This document shows, piece after piece, positions 16,401-25,848 of a DNA stretch of 64,000 bases. How positions within the stretch are numbered: position 1 is the first letter of the stretch; the number at the start of each line of letters is the position of its first letter. A model generated the notes under the pieces. That model had not been told where the DNA came from. It saw only the letters and a list, made by a program, of their open reading frames with translations, and did not search any database. This stretch comes from Actinomadura meyerae (GTDB lineage: Bacteria > Actinomycetota > Actinomycetes > Streptosporangiales > Streptosporangiaceae), in NCBI RefSeq assembly GCF_900188445.1, contig NZ_FZOR01000001.1, forward strand, positions 124,001-188,000, in the 5' to 3' direction. The translations under genes were made by a program, and so were the position numbers.

Positions 16401-17534
16401 ATGCGTCCTGTGTCCGTCCTCGCGCTCGCCGGTACCGCCGCCGTGTCGATGTCCCTGCTCACGGGGTGCGGCGGTGACGGCGGCAAGGCGGACGCGGCCG
16501 GCGCGATCCCGGTCACGGCCACCGACGACGCGTGCGAGGTCGCCAAGACCGACCTCACCGCGGGCAAGACCACCTTCAAGGTCACCAACAAGGGCTCGAA
16601 GGTCAACGAGTTCGAGGTCCTCAAGCCGGACGGCAAGATCCTCGCCGAGCGGGAGAACATCGGCCCGGGGACCAGCGTCGACTTCGTCGTGAACCTGCCC
16701 GCCGGCCAGTTCACGCTGCTGTGCAGCGCCGGGCAGACCGGCAAGGGCCCGACCCAGGCCGTCACCGTCACCGGTGCCGCCGCGGGCGGCGCCGACGCGC
16801 GGCTCACCAAGGCCGCCGCCGACTACAAGGGCTACGTGATCCTCCAGCTGGACGACACCATCGCCAAGACCCGGCAGTTCGTGGACGCGGTGAAGGCCGG
16901 CGACGTGGCGAAGGCCAAGGAGCTGTACGCCCCGTCCCGCGTCGGCTGGGAGACGATCGAGCCCGTCGCGGAGAAGTTCGGCGACATCGACCCGAAGGTC
17001 GACGCCCGCGAGGCCGACCTCAAGCCGGAGGAGAAGAAGGACTGGTCCGGCTGGCACCTGCTGGAGAAGGCCCTCTGGGAGGACGGCTCGGTCAAGGGCA
17101 AGGAGGAGTACGGCGACCGGCTGCTCGCCGACCTCGGGACGCTGAAGTCGCGGCTGCCCGGCCTCACCCTCGACCCCGTCAACGACATGGCGGGCGGCGC
17201 CAAGGAGCTGCTGGACGAGGTCGCCACCGGCAAGGTCACCGGTGAGGAGGAGGCGTTCAGCCACACCGACCTCGTCGACTTCAAGGCGAACGTGGACGGC
17301 GCCAAGAAGATCTACGACCTGCTCAAGCCGGTCGTCCAGGAGCGGGACGCGCAGCTCGCCGCCGACCTCGACGACAACTTCGCCAAGGTCGAGGGGCTGC
17401 TGAAGAAGCACGAGAAGGGCGACGGCTACGTCTCCTACGACAAGGTCGGCAAGGACGACCGCAAGGAGCTGGCCGACGCGGTGAACGCCCTGGGCGAGCC
17501 GCTGTCCAAGCTCGCCGAAGCCGTCGCGAAGTAG
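16401..17534 (+). CDS. efeO: Iron uptake lipoprotein EfeO (cupredoxin + M75 imelysin-like)
   Basis: 377 residues. A lipoprotein signal peptide ends at the lipobox LLTGC (Cys about 22). An N-terminal cupredoxin-like domain (ITFKV-type strand, FTLLCSAGQTGKGP) is followed by the M75/imelysin domain with GWETIEPVAEKFGDIDPKVDARE and the GWHLLEKALWE block (W-H-x-x-E, in place of GxHxxE). It is predicted to bind iron outside the membrane and hand it to EfeU after EfeB oxidation. It stands first in a two-gene operon behind an iron box; efeB starts 25 bases later. The efeU permease gene is not present here. Confidence 0.92.
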   Translation: MRPVSVLALAGTAAVSMSLLTGCGGDGGKADAAGAIPVTATDDACEVAKTDLTAGKTTFKVTNKGSKVNEFEVLKPDGKILAERENIGPGTSVDFVVNLPAGQFTLLCSAGQTGKGPTQAVTVTGAAAGGADARLTKAAADYKGYVILQLDDTIAKTRQFVDAVKAGDVAKAKELYAPSRVGWETIEPVAEKFGDIDPKVDAREADLKPEEKKDWSGWHLLEKALWEDGSVKGKEEYGDRLLADLGTLKSRLPGLTLDPVNDMAGGAKELLDEVATGKVTGEEEAFSHTDLVDFKANVDGAKKIYDLLKPVVQERDAQLAADLDDNFAKVEGLLKKHEKGDGYVSYDKVGKDDRKELADAVNALGEPLSKLAEAVAK

Positions 17535-17559
17535 CGGGAACCGGAGAGGTGGCGGCGAG

Positions 17560-18792
17560 ATGACCGAGGCGAGGCCGGGGCTGTCCCGGCGACGGATGCT
17601 GGGGTTCTCAGGCGCGAGCCTGCTCGTCGGGGCCGCCGCCGGCGCGGGCATCGACCGGATGGCGCTCGCCGACGAGGACGCGGACGCCGGTGCGGCCGTC
17701 GCCTTCCGCGGCCCGCACCAGGCGGGCATCGCGACGCCCGTCCAGGACCGGCTGCACTTCGCCGCGTTCGACGTGACGACCGGCGACCGCGCCCGGCTGG
17801 TCCGGATGCTGCGGGAGTGGACGGACGCGGCCGCCGCGATGACGGCCGGCCGGCCCGTCGGCGACGGCGCGGTCGGCGGGCCCGCGGTGGCGCCGCCGGA
17901 CGACACCGGCGAGGCCCTCGGCCTGCCGCCGTCCCGGCTCACCCTGACGATCGGGTTCGGGCCCACGCTGTTCGAGAAGGACGGGAAGGACCGCTTCGGC
18001 CTCAAGGCGCGCCGCCCGGCCGCCCTGGTCGACCTGCCGCACTTCCCCGGCGACGCCCTCGACCCCGACCGCAGCGGCGGCGACATCGCCGTCCAGGCGT
18101 GCGCCGACGACCCGCAGGTCGCCGTGCACGCGATCCGCAACCTCGCGCGGATCGGGTTCGGCACGGTCTCGGTCCGCTGGTCGCAGCTCGGGTTCGGCAA
18201 GACGTCCTCGACCACGCCGGAGGCGCAGACCCCGCGCAACCTGTTCGGGTTCAAGGACGGCACCGACAACATCGGCTCCGCCGACACCGCGCTGCTCGAC
18301 CGGCACGTCTGGGCCGGGAAGGACGACGGCGCGCCCTGGATGGCGGGCGGCTCCTACCTCGTCGCCCGCCGCATCCGGATGCACATCGAGACCTGGGACC
18401 GGACGTCCCTGCGCGAGCAGGAGGACATCTTCGGCCGCACCAAGGGCGAGGGCGCGCCCGTGGGGGAGGCGAAGGAGCGCGACAGGCCCGTCCTGTCCCG
18501 GATGAAGCCGGACGCGCACGTCCGCCTCGCCCACCCCGACTCCAACCGCGGGGCGCGGATCCTGCGGCGTGGCTACTCCTTCACCGACGGGTCCGACGGC
18601 CTCGGGCGGCTGGAGGCGGGCCTGTTCTTCATCGCGTTCCAGCGCGACCCGCGCACCGGGTTCATCCCGATCCAGCGGTCGCTGGCCGACGACGCGCTGA
18701 ACGAGTACATCCAGCACGTCGGCTCGGGCGTCTACGCGTGCCCGCCGGGCGTCCGCGAAGGAGGCTTCTGGGGCGACACCCTGTTCGCCTAG
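17560..18792 (+). CDS. efeB: Deferrochelatase/peroxidase EfeB (Dyp-type), Tat-exported
   Basis: 410 residues. A twin-arginine signal (SRRRMLGFSGASLLVGAAAG) shows folded export with haem. The Dyp signature GXXDG appears as GFKDGTDN, and the proximal region VRLAHPDSNRGARILRRGYSF contains the conserved haem-side residues. The final FIPIQRSLADDALNEYIQHVGSGVYACPPG block is typical of EfeB. The enzyme oxidises Fe(II) or releases haem iron in the EfeUOB system. It is cotranscribed with efeO under the iron box and ends convergent to the coiled-coil gene. Confidence 0.94.
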   Translation: MTEARPGLSRRRMLGFSGASLLVGAAAGAGIDRMALADEDADAGAAVAFRGPHQAGIATPVQDRLHFAAFDVTTGDRARLVRMLREWTDAAAAMTAGRPVGDGAVGGPAVAPPDDTGEALGLPPSRLTLTIGFGPTLFEKDGKDRFGLKARRPAALVDLPHFPGDALDPDRSGGDIAVQACADDPQVAVHAIRNLARIGFGTVSVRWSQLGFGKTSSTTPEAQTPRNLFGFKDGTDNIGSADTALLDRHVWAGKDDGAPWMAGGSYLVARRIRMHIETWDRTSLREQEDIFGRTKGEGAPVGEAKERDRPVLSRMKPDAHVRLAHPDSNRGARILRRGYSFTDGSDGLGRLEAGLFFIAFQRDPRTGFIPIQRSLADDALNEYIQHVGSGVYACPPGVREGGFWGDTLFA

Positions 18793-18825
18793 ACACCGGC
18801 GGGGCGGGTTTCGCCCGCGCGGCGG

Positions 18826-20076
18826 CTACCCCTGCGCGGCCCGCTCCGAGCGGATGCGGGTCACGACGTCCCCGGCGGCGGTCTTGATCGACTCCAGCTC
18901 CTGGAGGTAGGCCCAGTAGTCCGGGTGGGCGCCGCCGAGCCGGTCCGGCGCCCTCTCCAGCCGCTCGACGAGCCCGTCCAGCACCTGCGCGTGCCGCGGC
19001 GCGGGCCCGCCCGGCTGGGCCATGGCGAGCCGCTGCGCGTCCCGCACGGCGAACCGGGCGCTCTCGGCCGGCTTGGCCGGGTCGGCGGCGACCGCCTTCA
19101 GCTCCTCCACCCGCCCGGTGACCTGCCCGGCCCGCCGGTCGGCGGCGTTCAGCTCGGTGCGCGCGGCGGTGAGCGCCTGCTGCGCCTGCTTCCACTCGGC
19201 GCGGGCGACGTGCGCGGACGCCTCGTTCAGCCGCTCGCGGGCCCGCGTGACGGCGGCCTCGATGGACTCGGGCGCGCCCTTGAGGTCCTGCCAGCAGGCC
19301 TGCGAGTAGCCGCGCAGCAGCACCCGCATCGCCTCGCGGACGGGCTCGACGCGGTTCGCGGCGGCGTCGGCCCGCGTCCGGACGGAGGCGAGCGAGTTGC
19401 GGACCTTCTGCGCCAGCAGCGGCAGCTCGGCGGCCGCCTCCCGGGCCCGCTCGGCGATCTCCCGGACCTCCTCGGCCCTGCGGATGGCGCCGTCCAGCCC
19501 GAGCCCGCCGAGCCCCTTGGAGCCGAGCTGGGCGAGGACCTGCCGGGCGCGGGCGAGCTCCGCCTCCGGGTCGGAGGCGTCCATCCCCGCCTCGCGCGCG
19601 GCGGTGACGGCGGCCTCGGCGGCGGCCACCGCCTCGCGGGCGGCGGCCAGCCGCGGCGGGAGCTGGTCGAGGGCGGCCTCCAGCCGGGCCATGCGCGGCT
19701 GGAGCCGCTCGGCGAACGCGTTCAGGTCGCGGGTGATCTGCTGCAGCCGCTCGGTGGAGGCGATGAACGCGCGGCGCGCCGCGTCGTACTCGGCCGGTGA
19801 CCGGTCCCGGTCATCGACGTCGTGCGCGTCCAGCACGGAGATGTAGGCGATGGAGGCGGCGTCGGCGGCCTCCGACAGCCCGTCGAACTCGCGCCGGACG
19901 GGCGCCGCGGCGGCCGCGTCCAGGTCCTCGAAGACGGTGACGCGGCCGCCGAGGTACTTCTGCGCCTGGTCCATGTCGTAGAACGCGGCGGCCGCCGCCT
20001 CCTTCGCCTCGACCGCCGCCGCGGCCGCCTGCGCCCCCCTGCCGCCCCGGCGGCGCTGGTCGCCCGGTCCCCGCAA
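18826..20076 (-). CDS. Alanine-rich coiled-coil protein next to ter genes, function unknown
   Basis: 416 residues, nearly all predicted helix: long heptad-like stretches rich in Ala, Glu, Arg and Gln, with no signal peptide, membrane segment or catalytic motif. The C-terminal part ([48 protein letters not shown] in pieces) looks like a spectrin-type helical repeat. The start is a TTG at 20074-20076, supported by AGGAGG about 5 bases upstream; no other start keeps this ribosome site. It is transcribed away from terD across a shared 196-base region, so coregulation with the Ter operon is likely. I do not recognise a named family. Confidence 0.75.
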   Translation of the reverse strand: MRGPGDQRRRGGRGAQAAAAAVEAKEAAAAAFYDMDQAQKYLGGRVTVFEDLDAAAAAPVRREFDGLSEAADAASIAYISVLDAHDVDDRDRSPAEYDAARRAFIASTERLQQITRDLNAFAERLQPRMARLEAALDQLPPRLAAAREAVAAAEAAVTAAREAGMDASDPEAELARARQVLAQLGSKGLGGLGLDGAIRRAEEVREIAERAREAAAELPLLAQKVRNSLASVRTRADAAANRVEPVREAMRVLLRGYSQACWQDLKGAPESIEAAVTRARERLNEASAHVARAEWKQAQQALTAARTELNAADRRAGQVTGRVEELKAVAADPAKPAESARFAVRDAQRLAMAQPGGPAPRHAQVLDGLVERLERAPDRLGGAHPDYWAYLQELESIKTAAGDVVTRIRSERAAQG

Positions 20077-20272
20077 CGCTGCCTCCTCTCGTCCCTGCCC
20101 AGTCTGGCCCAGACCGCGCGTGTTTCGCGCCCCGGGCGGGCGCCCGACCGCCGCCCGGGGCGTTCCGCGTCACAGGTCGACAACGGATGGAACGGATAGC
20201 ATCGCCTCTACGTCGATAATGCTGGGCGCCGGGTCGGCGTCCCGATACAGCATGCGATCTTGGAGGCCAATC

Positions 20273-20848
20273 GTGCCCGTCAGCCTGAGCAAAGGCGGCA
20301 ATGTCTCGCTCACCAAGCAGGCGCCCGGACTGACCGCCGTCGTCGTCGGCCTCGGCTGGGACCTGCGGACCACCACCGGCACGGACTTCGACCTCGACGC
20401 CTCCGCCATGGTGCTGGACGGCTCCGGCAAGATCATCACCGACCAGCACTTCGTGTTCTTCAACAACCTGCGCACCCCCGACGGCGCGGTCGAGCACACC
20501 GGCGACAACACCACCGGCGCGGGCGAGGGCGACGACGAGCAGCTCAAGGTCAATTTCGGTGCGATGCCGGCCGCCGCCGAGCGGGTCGCGTTCGCGGTCT
20601 CGATCTACGACGCCGACACCCGCGGGCAGAACTTCGGGCAGGTCCGCAACGCCTACATCCGGGTGGTCAACCAGGCCGACGGCGCTGAGATGGCCCGCTA
20701 CGACCTGTCCGAGGACGCCTCGATGGAGACCGCGATGGTCTTCGGCGAGCTCTACCGCAACGGCGCGGAGTGGAAGTTCCGCGCGGTCGGCCAGGGCTAC
20801 GCGTCCGGGCTGGCCGGCATCGCGATGGACTTCGGCGTCAACATCTGA
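20273..20848 (+). CDS. terD: TerD family protein (1)
   Basis: 191 residues, one TerD domain. Characteristic blocks are [18 protein letters not shown], the calcium-binding [27 protein letters not shown] and [22 protein letters not shown]. TerD proteins bind Ca2+ and act near the membrane with TerC in chemical or phage stress responses. The GTG start (20273) has TTGGAGG 5-6 bases upstream. It is the first gene of an eight-gene rightward set ending at 27,760. GATAAT at 20215-20220 is a possible -10. Confidence 0.95.
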   Translation: MPVSLSKGGNVSLTKQAPGLTAVVVGLGWDLRTTTGTDFDLDASAMVLDGSGKIITDQHFVFFNNLRTPDGAVEHTGDNTTGAGEGDDEQLKVNFGAMPAAAERVAFAVSIYDADTRGQNFGQVRNAYIRVVNQADGAEMARYDLSEDASMETAMVFGELYRNGAEWKFRAVGQGYASGLAGIAMDFGVNI

Positions 20849-20882
20849 CCCACACCACCTCAGGAAGGGAACGGCCCGGAAC

Positions 20883-21461
20883 ATGGGAGTCTCACTCGCC
20901 AAGGGCGGCAACGTCTCGCTGACGAAGGCCGCGCCCAACCTCACCGCGGTCACCGTCGGCCTCGGCTGGGACGTCCGCGCCACCACCGGCGCGGACTTCG
21001 ACCTCGACGCGTCCGCGCTGATGCTGGCGAGCACCGGCAAGGTCATCTCCGACCAGCACTTCGTGTTCTTCAACAACCTCCGGAGCCCGGACGGCTCGGT
21101 CGAGCACACCGGCGACAACCTGACCGGCGAGGGGGAGGGCGACGACGAGTCGATCAACGTCGACCTCACCGCGGTGCCGGCCGAGTGCGACCGGATCGTG
21201 TTCCCGGTGTCGATCTACGACGCCGACAACCGGCACCAGAGCTTCGGCCAGGTGCGCAACGCCTTCATCCGGATCGTCAACCGGACCGACGGCAACGAGC
21301 TCGCCCGCTTCGACCTGACCGAGGACGCCTCCACCGAGACGGCCATGGTCTTCGGCGAGCTGTACCGGCACAACGGCGAATGGAAGTTCAGGGCCGTCGG
21401 GCAGGGGTACGCCTCGGGTCTGGCCGGCATCGCGATGGACTTCGGCGTCAACGTCGGCTGA
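20883..21461 (+). CDS. terD: TerD family protein (2)
   Basis: 192 residues and clearly paralogous to the upstream gene: the same [43 protein letters not shown] and [20 protein letters not shown] blocks, so it arose by tandem duplication. All Asp residues of the Ca2+-binding loops are kept. ATG 20883 lies 34 bases after the first terD stop and behind an AGGAAGGGAA purine stretch. Both copies intact suggests stoichiometric or functional separation (TerD/TerE-like). Confidence 0.95.
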   Translation: MGVSLAKGGNVSLTKAAPNLTAVTVGLGWDVRATTGADFDLDASALMLASTGKVISDQHFVFFNNLRSPDGSVEHTGDNLTGEGEGDDESINVDLTAVPAECDRIVFPVSIYDADNRHQSFGQVRNAFIRIVNRTDGNELARFDLTEDASTETAMVFGELYRHNGEWKFRAVGQGYASGLAGIAMDFGVNVG

Positions 21462-21521
21462 CACCGGCGCACCCCGCACCGGCCGCCCCGTCCGGCCGCC
21501 CTCTCTAGCAGAAATACGCGC

Positions 21522-22658
21522 ATGATTCTTCGCACCTTCGGTTGGTCCTTCGGCGTCACGGCTCTCGGGTTGCTGGCCGCCTTCTTCTACGACGGACCGA
21601 CCGGCCTCGCGCTGGTCGCCGTCCTGGCCATCCTCGAGATCTCACTGTCGTTCGACAACGCCGTGGTCAACGCCAAGGTGCTCGACAGGATGAGCCCCTT
21701 CTGGCAGAAGATCTTCCTCACCGTCGGCATCGCGATCGCGGTGTTCGGCATGCGGCTGGTCTTCCCGCTGCTGATCGTGGGCATCACCGCCAAGCTCGGC
21801 CCCGTCGAGGCGTTCGACCTGGCGCTCAACGACTCGCACCGCTACCACGAGCTGATGAACGACGCGTATCCGATGATCGCGGCGTTCGGCGGCATGTTCC
21901 TGATGATGCTGTTCCTGGACTTCGTGTTCGAGGAGCGCGCCGACAAGTGGCTCCCGTGGCTGGAGCGGCCGCTCGCCCGCATCGGGAAGCTGAACCAGCT
22001 GTCGGTGGTCGTCGCGGGCGGCTCGCTCGCGCTGGTGTCGTGGCTGTCGGCGGACGACCAGGGCAGCGTCATGATCGCGGGCGTGCTGGGCATGGTGACC
22101 TACATCCTCGTCAACGGGCTCGGCGAGCTGTTCTCCGAGGCGGGGGAGGACGACGACGAGGAGGCGGCCGAGGGCGCGGACGACGCGGCCGAGGGCCGGG
22201 AGGCCGCGCCCGCCGGGCGCGGCGGGCCGAGCCGGCTGGCACTGGCCACCGGCAAGGCCGGGTTCTTCCTGTTCCTCTACCTGGAGGTGCTGGACGCCTC
22301 GTTCAGCTTCGACGGCGTCATCGGCGCGTTCGCGATCAGCACCGACCCGATCGTCATCGCGCTCGGGCTCGGCATCGGCGCCATGTACATCCGGTCGCTG
22401 ACGGTCTTCCTGGTCCGCAAGGGCACCCTGCACGAGTACGTGTACCTGGAGCACGGCGCGCACTGGGCGATCGGCGCCCTCGCGGTCTGCATGCTGATCA
22501 GCATCGGCCACCACGTGCCCGAGTGGATCACCGGGGGGCTCGGCGCCGGGCTGATCGTCGCGGCGTTCATCAGCTCCGTCGTCCGCAACCGGGGAGAGGG
22601 CGGCGTCGCCGCCCCGCCGTCCGGCGACGGCAAGCAGCTGCACTCCAGCAACGTCTGA
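21522..22658 (+). CDS. DUF475 / TerC-like integral membrane protein
   Basis: 378 residues with about nine membrane segments. The conserved acidic membrane motif LEISLSFDNAVVNAKVL near residue 40 and its counterpart LEVLDASFSFDGVIGAF near 265 are the two halves of the TerC/DUF475 fold; each carries Asp/Glu likely to bind cations. A very acidic cytosolic loop (GEDDDEEAAEGADDAAEG) joins them. DUF475 proteins replace TerC beside TerD genes and are thought to anchor the Ter complex at the membrane. It lies 60 bases after terD(2). Confidence 0.9.
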   Translation: MILRTFGWSFGVTALGLLAAFFYDGPTGLALVAVLAILEISLSFDNAVVNAKVLDRMSPFWQKIFLTVGIAIAVFGMRLVFPLLIVGITAKLGPVEAFDLALNDSHRYHELMNDAYPMIAAFGGMFLMMLFLDFVFEERADKWLPWLERPLARIGKLNQLSVVVAGGSLALVSWLSADDQGSVMIAGVLGMVTYILVNGLGELFSEAGEDDDEEAAEGADDAAEGREAAPAGRGGPSRLALATGKAGFFLFLYLEVLDASFSFDGVIGAFAISTDPIVIALGLGIGAMYIRSLTVFLVRKGTLHEYVYLEHGAHWAIGALAVCMLISIGHHVPEWITGGLGAGLIVAAFISSVVRNRGEGGVAAPPSGDGKQLHSSNV

Positions 22659-22713
22659 CCGGCGGGTCCCCGCCCCCGCCCGACCGGTATCGAACCACCG
22701 AAGGAGTCCGGCC

Positions 22714-23292
22714 ATGTCGATCTCACTGCAGAAGGGCCAGAAGGTCTCGCTCGCCAAGCCCGGCGGCGGGACCCTCACCCGGGTCCGGATGGGGCTCGGC
22801 TGGGACGCCGTCGCCAAGAAGGGGCTGTTCGGCCGGGGCAAGGCCCAGTCGATCGACCTGGACGCGTCCTGCCTGCTGTTCGACGCCGCCGGCAACCTCG
22901 CCGACCAGGTCTGGTTCCGGCAGCTGCGCAGCGAGGACGGGTCCGTCCAGCACACCGGCGACAACCTGACCGGCGAGGGCGAGGGCGACGACGAGGTCAT
23001 CAACGTCGACCTGCAGAGCGTCCCCGCGAACGTCACCCAGCTGGTGTTCACGGTGAACTCGTTCACCGGGCAGGACTTCTCGCAGATCGCCAACGCGTTC
23101 TGCCGGCTCGTGGACGAGAGCACCGGGCAGGAGATCGCCCGCTACGACCTCAGCGGCGCCGGCCAGCACAACGCGCAGATCATGGCCAAGGTGTCGCGGG
23201 ACGGCGCGGGCTGGTCGATGACGGCGATCGGCGCGACCGCGACCGGCCGCACCTTCCAGCACCTCCTGCCCGCCGTGTCGGCGCACCTGTGA
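22714..23292 (+). CDS. TerD family protein (3), divergent (TerX/TerZ-like)
   Basis: 192 residues. A TerD domain is evident ([42 protein letters not shown]), but there is a KKGLFGRGKAQ insertion before the Ca2+ loop and the second half diverges (NSFTGQDFSQIANAFCRLVD). The C-terminus ends in a hydrophobic FQHLLPAVSAHL instead of the GYASGLAG block. This form is commonly found with DUF475 in Actinobacteria. ATG 22714 follows GAAGGAG. Confidence 0.92.
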   Translation: MSISLQKGQKVSLAKPGGGTLTRVRMGLGWDAVAKKGLFGRGKAQSIDLDASCLLFDAAGNLADQVWFRQLRSEDGSVQHTGDNLTGEGEGDDEVINVDLQSVPANVTQLVFTVNSFTGQDFSQIANAFCRLVDESTGQEIARYDLSGAGQHNAQIMAKVSRDGAGWSMTAIGATATGRTFQHLLPAVSAHL

Positions 23293-23302
23293 TCCGGCGG
23301 GT

Positions 23303-24475
23303 GTGACGGGCGCGGCCATGCGGCATTTCGACCACATCGACGCCGCGCGTCGCAAGCACCTGTTCTACCGGCATCCCCGCCCCTTCGACCGGCACGACGA
23401 CCCCTCGGTGCTGGCCGTCGCGCTCGGCGCGACGCTGTACTGCCCGGCGACCAGGCCCGCCCTCGCCGCCGACATCGAGCGGGCGGCGGGGCGCGGCGTC
23501 ATGAGCATGGTGGTCTGCCTGGAGGACGCGATCGCCGACACGGAGGTCGAGGCCGGCGAGGCGAACCTGGTGGCGCAGTTCCGGACGCTGCACGCGGGCG
23601 GCGCGGACGTGCCGCTGCTGTTCGTCCGGATCCGCGACCCCCGGCAGATCGCCGACCTGCTGCGCCGCCTCGGCGACGCCGCCGACCTGGTCACCGGGTT
23701 CGTGCTGCCGAAGTTCACGCCGGCCGCCGGTGGAGCGTTCCTGGACGCGCTCGCGGACGCCTGCGACCGCACCGGGCGGCGGCTGCTGGCGATGCCGGTG
23801 ATCGAGAGCCCGGAGGCGGTGTACGCCGAGACCCGCGCGGAGATGCTGGACGACGTGGCGCGGCTGCTCGCCAAGCACCGGCCGCGGATCCTCGCGGTCC
23901 GGATCGGCGCGACCGACATGTCCGCCGCCTACGGGCTGCGTCGGCCGCCGGACCTCACGATCTACGACATCCGGCCGGTCGCGAACGTGATCTGCGACGT
24001 GGTGAACGTCCTCGGCCGGGCCGACGGCACCGGGTACGTGGTGACCGGCCCGGTGTGGGAGTACTTCTCGGCGGGGGAGCGGATGTTCAAGCCGCAGTTG
24101 CGGCAGTCGCCGTTCGAGGCGCAGCAGGCGGCGCCGCTGCGGCAGCGGCTGATCACCTCGGACCTGGACGGCCTGATCCGCGAGGTCCATTTGGACAAGG
24201 CCAACGGCCTCACCGGCAAGACCGTGATCCACCCGAGCCATGTCGCGGCCGTCCACGCGCTGTCGGTCGTGACGCACGAGGAGTACTGCGACGCCGCCGA
24301 CATCCTCGGCGTCGCCGGGGGCGGGGCGATGGCCAGCTCGTACGCGAACAAGATGAACGAGGCGAAGCCGCACCGCGCCTGGGCGCGGCGGCTGATGCTG
24401 CGCGCCCAGGTGTTCGGGGTCGCGGCGGAGGGCGTCACGTTCGTCGAGCTGCTCGAAGCGGCGGGCAGCCGGTGA
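23303..24475 (+). CDS. HpcH/HpaI aldolase / CitE-like lyase of the Ter biosynthetic module
   Basis: 390 residues. The TIM-barrel CitE/HpcH fold is shown by LGATLYCPATRPALAADI, MSMVVCLEDAIADTEV (Mg2+-binding ED pair), LLFVRIRDP, FVLPKF, AMPVIESPEAVY and ILAVRIGATDMSAAYGLRR. The C-terminal GKTVIHPSHVAAVHALSV matches the substrate-binding end. It is longer than classical CitE (about 300) by an N-terminal HPRPFDRHDD region. The substrate is unknown; in Ter operons this enzyme accompanies PRTases and HAD enzymes. GTG 23303 or ATG 23318 may start it. Its stop overlaps the next start (GTGA). Confidence 0.88.
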   Translation: MTGAAMRHFDHIDAARRKHLFYRHPRPFDRHDDPSVLAVALGATLYCPATRPALAADIERAAGRGVMSMVVCLEDAIADTEVEAGEANLVAQFRTLHAGGADVPLLFVRIRDPRQIADLLRRLGDAADLVTGFVLPKFTPAAGGAFLDALADACDRTGRRLLAMPVIESPEAVYAETRAEMLDDVARLLAKHRPRILAVRIGATDMSAAYGLRRPPDLTIYDIRPVANVICDVVNVLGRADGTGYVVTGPVWEYFSAGERMFKPQLRQSPFEAQQAAPLRQRLITSDLDGLIREVHLDKANGLTGKTVIHPSHVAAVHALSVVTHEEYCDAADILGVAGGGAMASSYANKMNEAKPHRAWARRLMLRAQVFGVAAEGVTFVELLEAAGSR

Positions 24476-25848
24476 CCGCGCCGAGGCCGGTGGGCGCGTC
24501 GTGGGTCTCCGCGCGCCTCGGGGTGCGGCTGGCGGACGGCGCGGCCCCGGGCGGCGCCGGGCTGTCGTCACTGGTGGGGCTGGCCGTGCGCCGCAATCCG
24601 CGCCGCGCCCATCTGCTGGTCTCGGCCGTGCTGGGCAAGCACGTCCCGACGGATCCGCGGCTCGTGTACGGGTCGGGGCTGCTGCTGGGTGAGCTCGTGC
24701 GCGCGCGCCTGCGCGGCGAGGAACCGTCCCATCCCGGTGGCCTGCTGCCGGACGCCTTGCGCGGCGTGCCAGGTGCTGCTGCGGGGCTGCGCGACCTCAT
24801 GCGCTCCCCTAGGAGCCCTGTGGACGCGATCGTCCTGGGCTATGCCGAGACCGCCACCGCACTCGGGCATTCGGTGGCGGACGCCCTGGGCGGCGCTTAC
24901 TACCTGCACTCGACGCGGCGTCCCGTGCCGGGGTTCGCCGCCTACGGCGGGTTCGAGGAGGAGCACAGCCACGCCACGAGCCATCTGCTGCTGCCCGCCG
25001 ACCCCGCGATGCTCGACCGTGACGTACCGGTGGTGCTGGTGGACGACGAACTGTCCACGGGCCGGACGGTCCTGAACACCATCGAGACCCTGCACGCCGT
25101 TAGGCCGAGGGGGCATTACGTCCTGGCGTCCCTGGTCGACCTGCGCGACCCCGCCGACAGGGAGCGGATGGACGCTCTCGCAGACCGCCTGGGGACCCGC
25201 ATCGACGCGGTGGCGCTGGCCGGGGGCCGCGTGGAGCTTCCGGAGGGCATCCTTGAGGCGGGGCAGGCGCTCGTGACCGGTATGTCCGGAGGCTCTTCCG
25301 CCGGCCCTGCCGGGGAGCCGTCCGAGGTGGCGCGGGTCGCGCTGGACTGGCCCGGCGAGCTGCCGGACGGCGGACGGCACGGCTTCCTCCCCGAGCACCG
25401 GGCGAGGCTGGAGAAGGACCTCGCCCGTATGGGCGACGTCCTCGCGGCGAACGTCGTCCCAGGGGCGTCGCGGGTCCTCGTCCTGGGGTTCGAGGAGCTG
25501 ATGTACGCGCCGCTCCGGCTCGCGGAGGCGTTCGCCGACGCACTGCCGGGTGTGGACGTCCGATACTCCACGACCACACGTTCACCCGTGCTCGCCGTAG
25601 ACGACCCCGGGTACGCGATAAGGACGCGCCTGGTGTTCCCCTCACACGACGACCCCGCCGACGGGCCGGGGGAGCGGTACGCCTACAACGTGGCCCCCGG
25701 CGCCGGTGAGAGCGGGTTCGACCAGATCGTCTTCGTGGTGGACGACGTCGGTGACACCGAGGCGCTCGCACGCGGCCTCCTGGAACGCCTGCGCGCGCTC
25801 GCCCCGGTGCTGGTCGCCACCGTCCCCGCCCACAGGAGGGATACGTGA
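24472..25848 (+). CDS. Phosphoribosyltransferase with TRSP domain (Ter biosynthetic module)
   Basis: 458 residues. An N-terminal PRTase domain carries the PRPP-binding loop VPVVLVDDELSTGRTVLNTI (about residue 185) after an AYYLHSTRRPVPGF block. The C-terminal TRSP domain includes SRVLVLGFEELMYAPLRLAEAFAD, VRYSTTTRSPV and IVFVVDDVGDTEA. It is predicted to join a base-like substrate to ribose-5-phosphate to make a nucleotide-like metabolite. GTG 24472 overlaps the upstream stop by four bases and the gene ends with the same GTGA overlap, so translation is coupled. The usual companion ATP-grasp enzyme is not in this window. Confidence 0.88.
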   Translation: MTAPRPVGASWVSARLGVRLADGAAPGGAGLSSLVGLAVRRNPRRAHLLVSAVLGKHVPTDPRLVYGSGLLLGELVRARLRGEEPSHPGGLLPDALRGVPGAAAGLRDLMRSPRSPVDAIVLGYAETATALGHSVADALGGAYYLHSTRRPVPGFAAYGGFEEEHSHATSHLLLPADPAMLDRDVPVVLVDDELSTGRTVLNTIETLHAVRPRGHYVLASLVDLRDPADRERMDALADRLGTRIDAVALAGGRVELPEGILEAGQALVTGMSGGSSAGPAGEPSEVARVALDWPGELPDGGRHGFLPEHRARLEKDLARMGDVLAANVVPGASRVLVLGFEELMYAPLRLAEAFADALPGVDVRYSTTTRSPVLAVDDPGYAIRTRLVFPSHDDPADGPGERYAYNVAPGAGESGFDQIVFVVDDVGDTEALARGLLERLRALAPVLVATVPAHRRDT

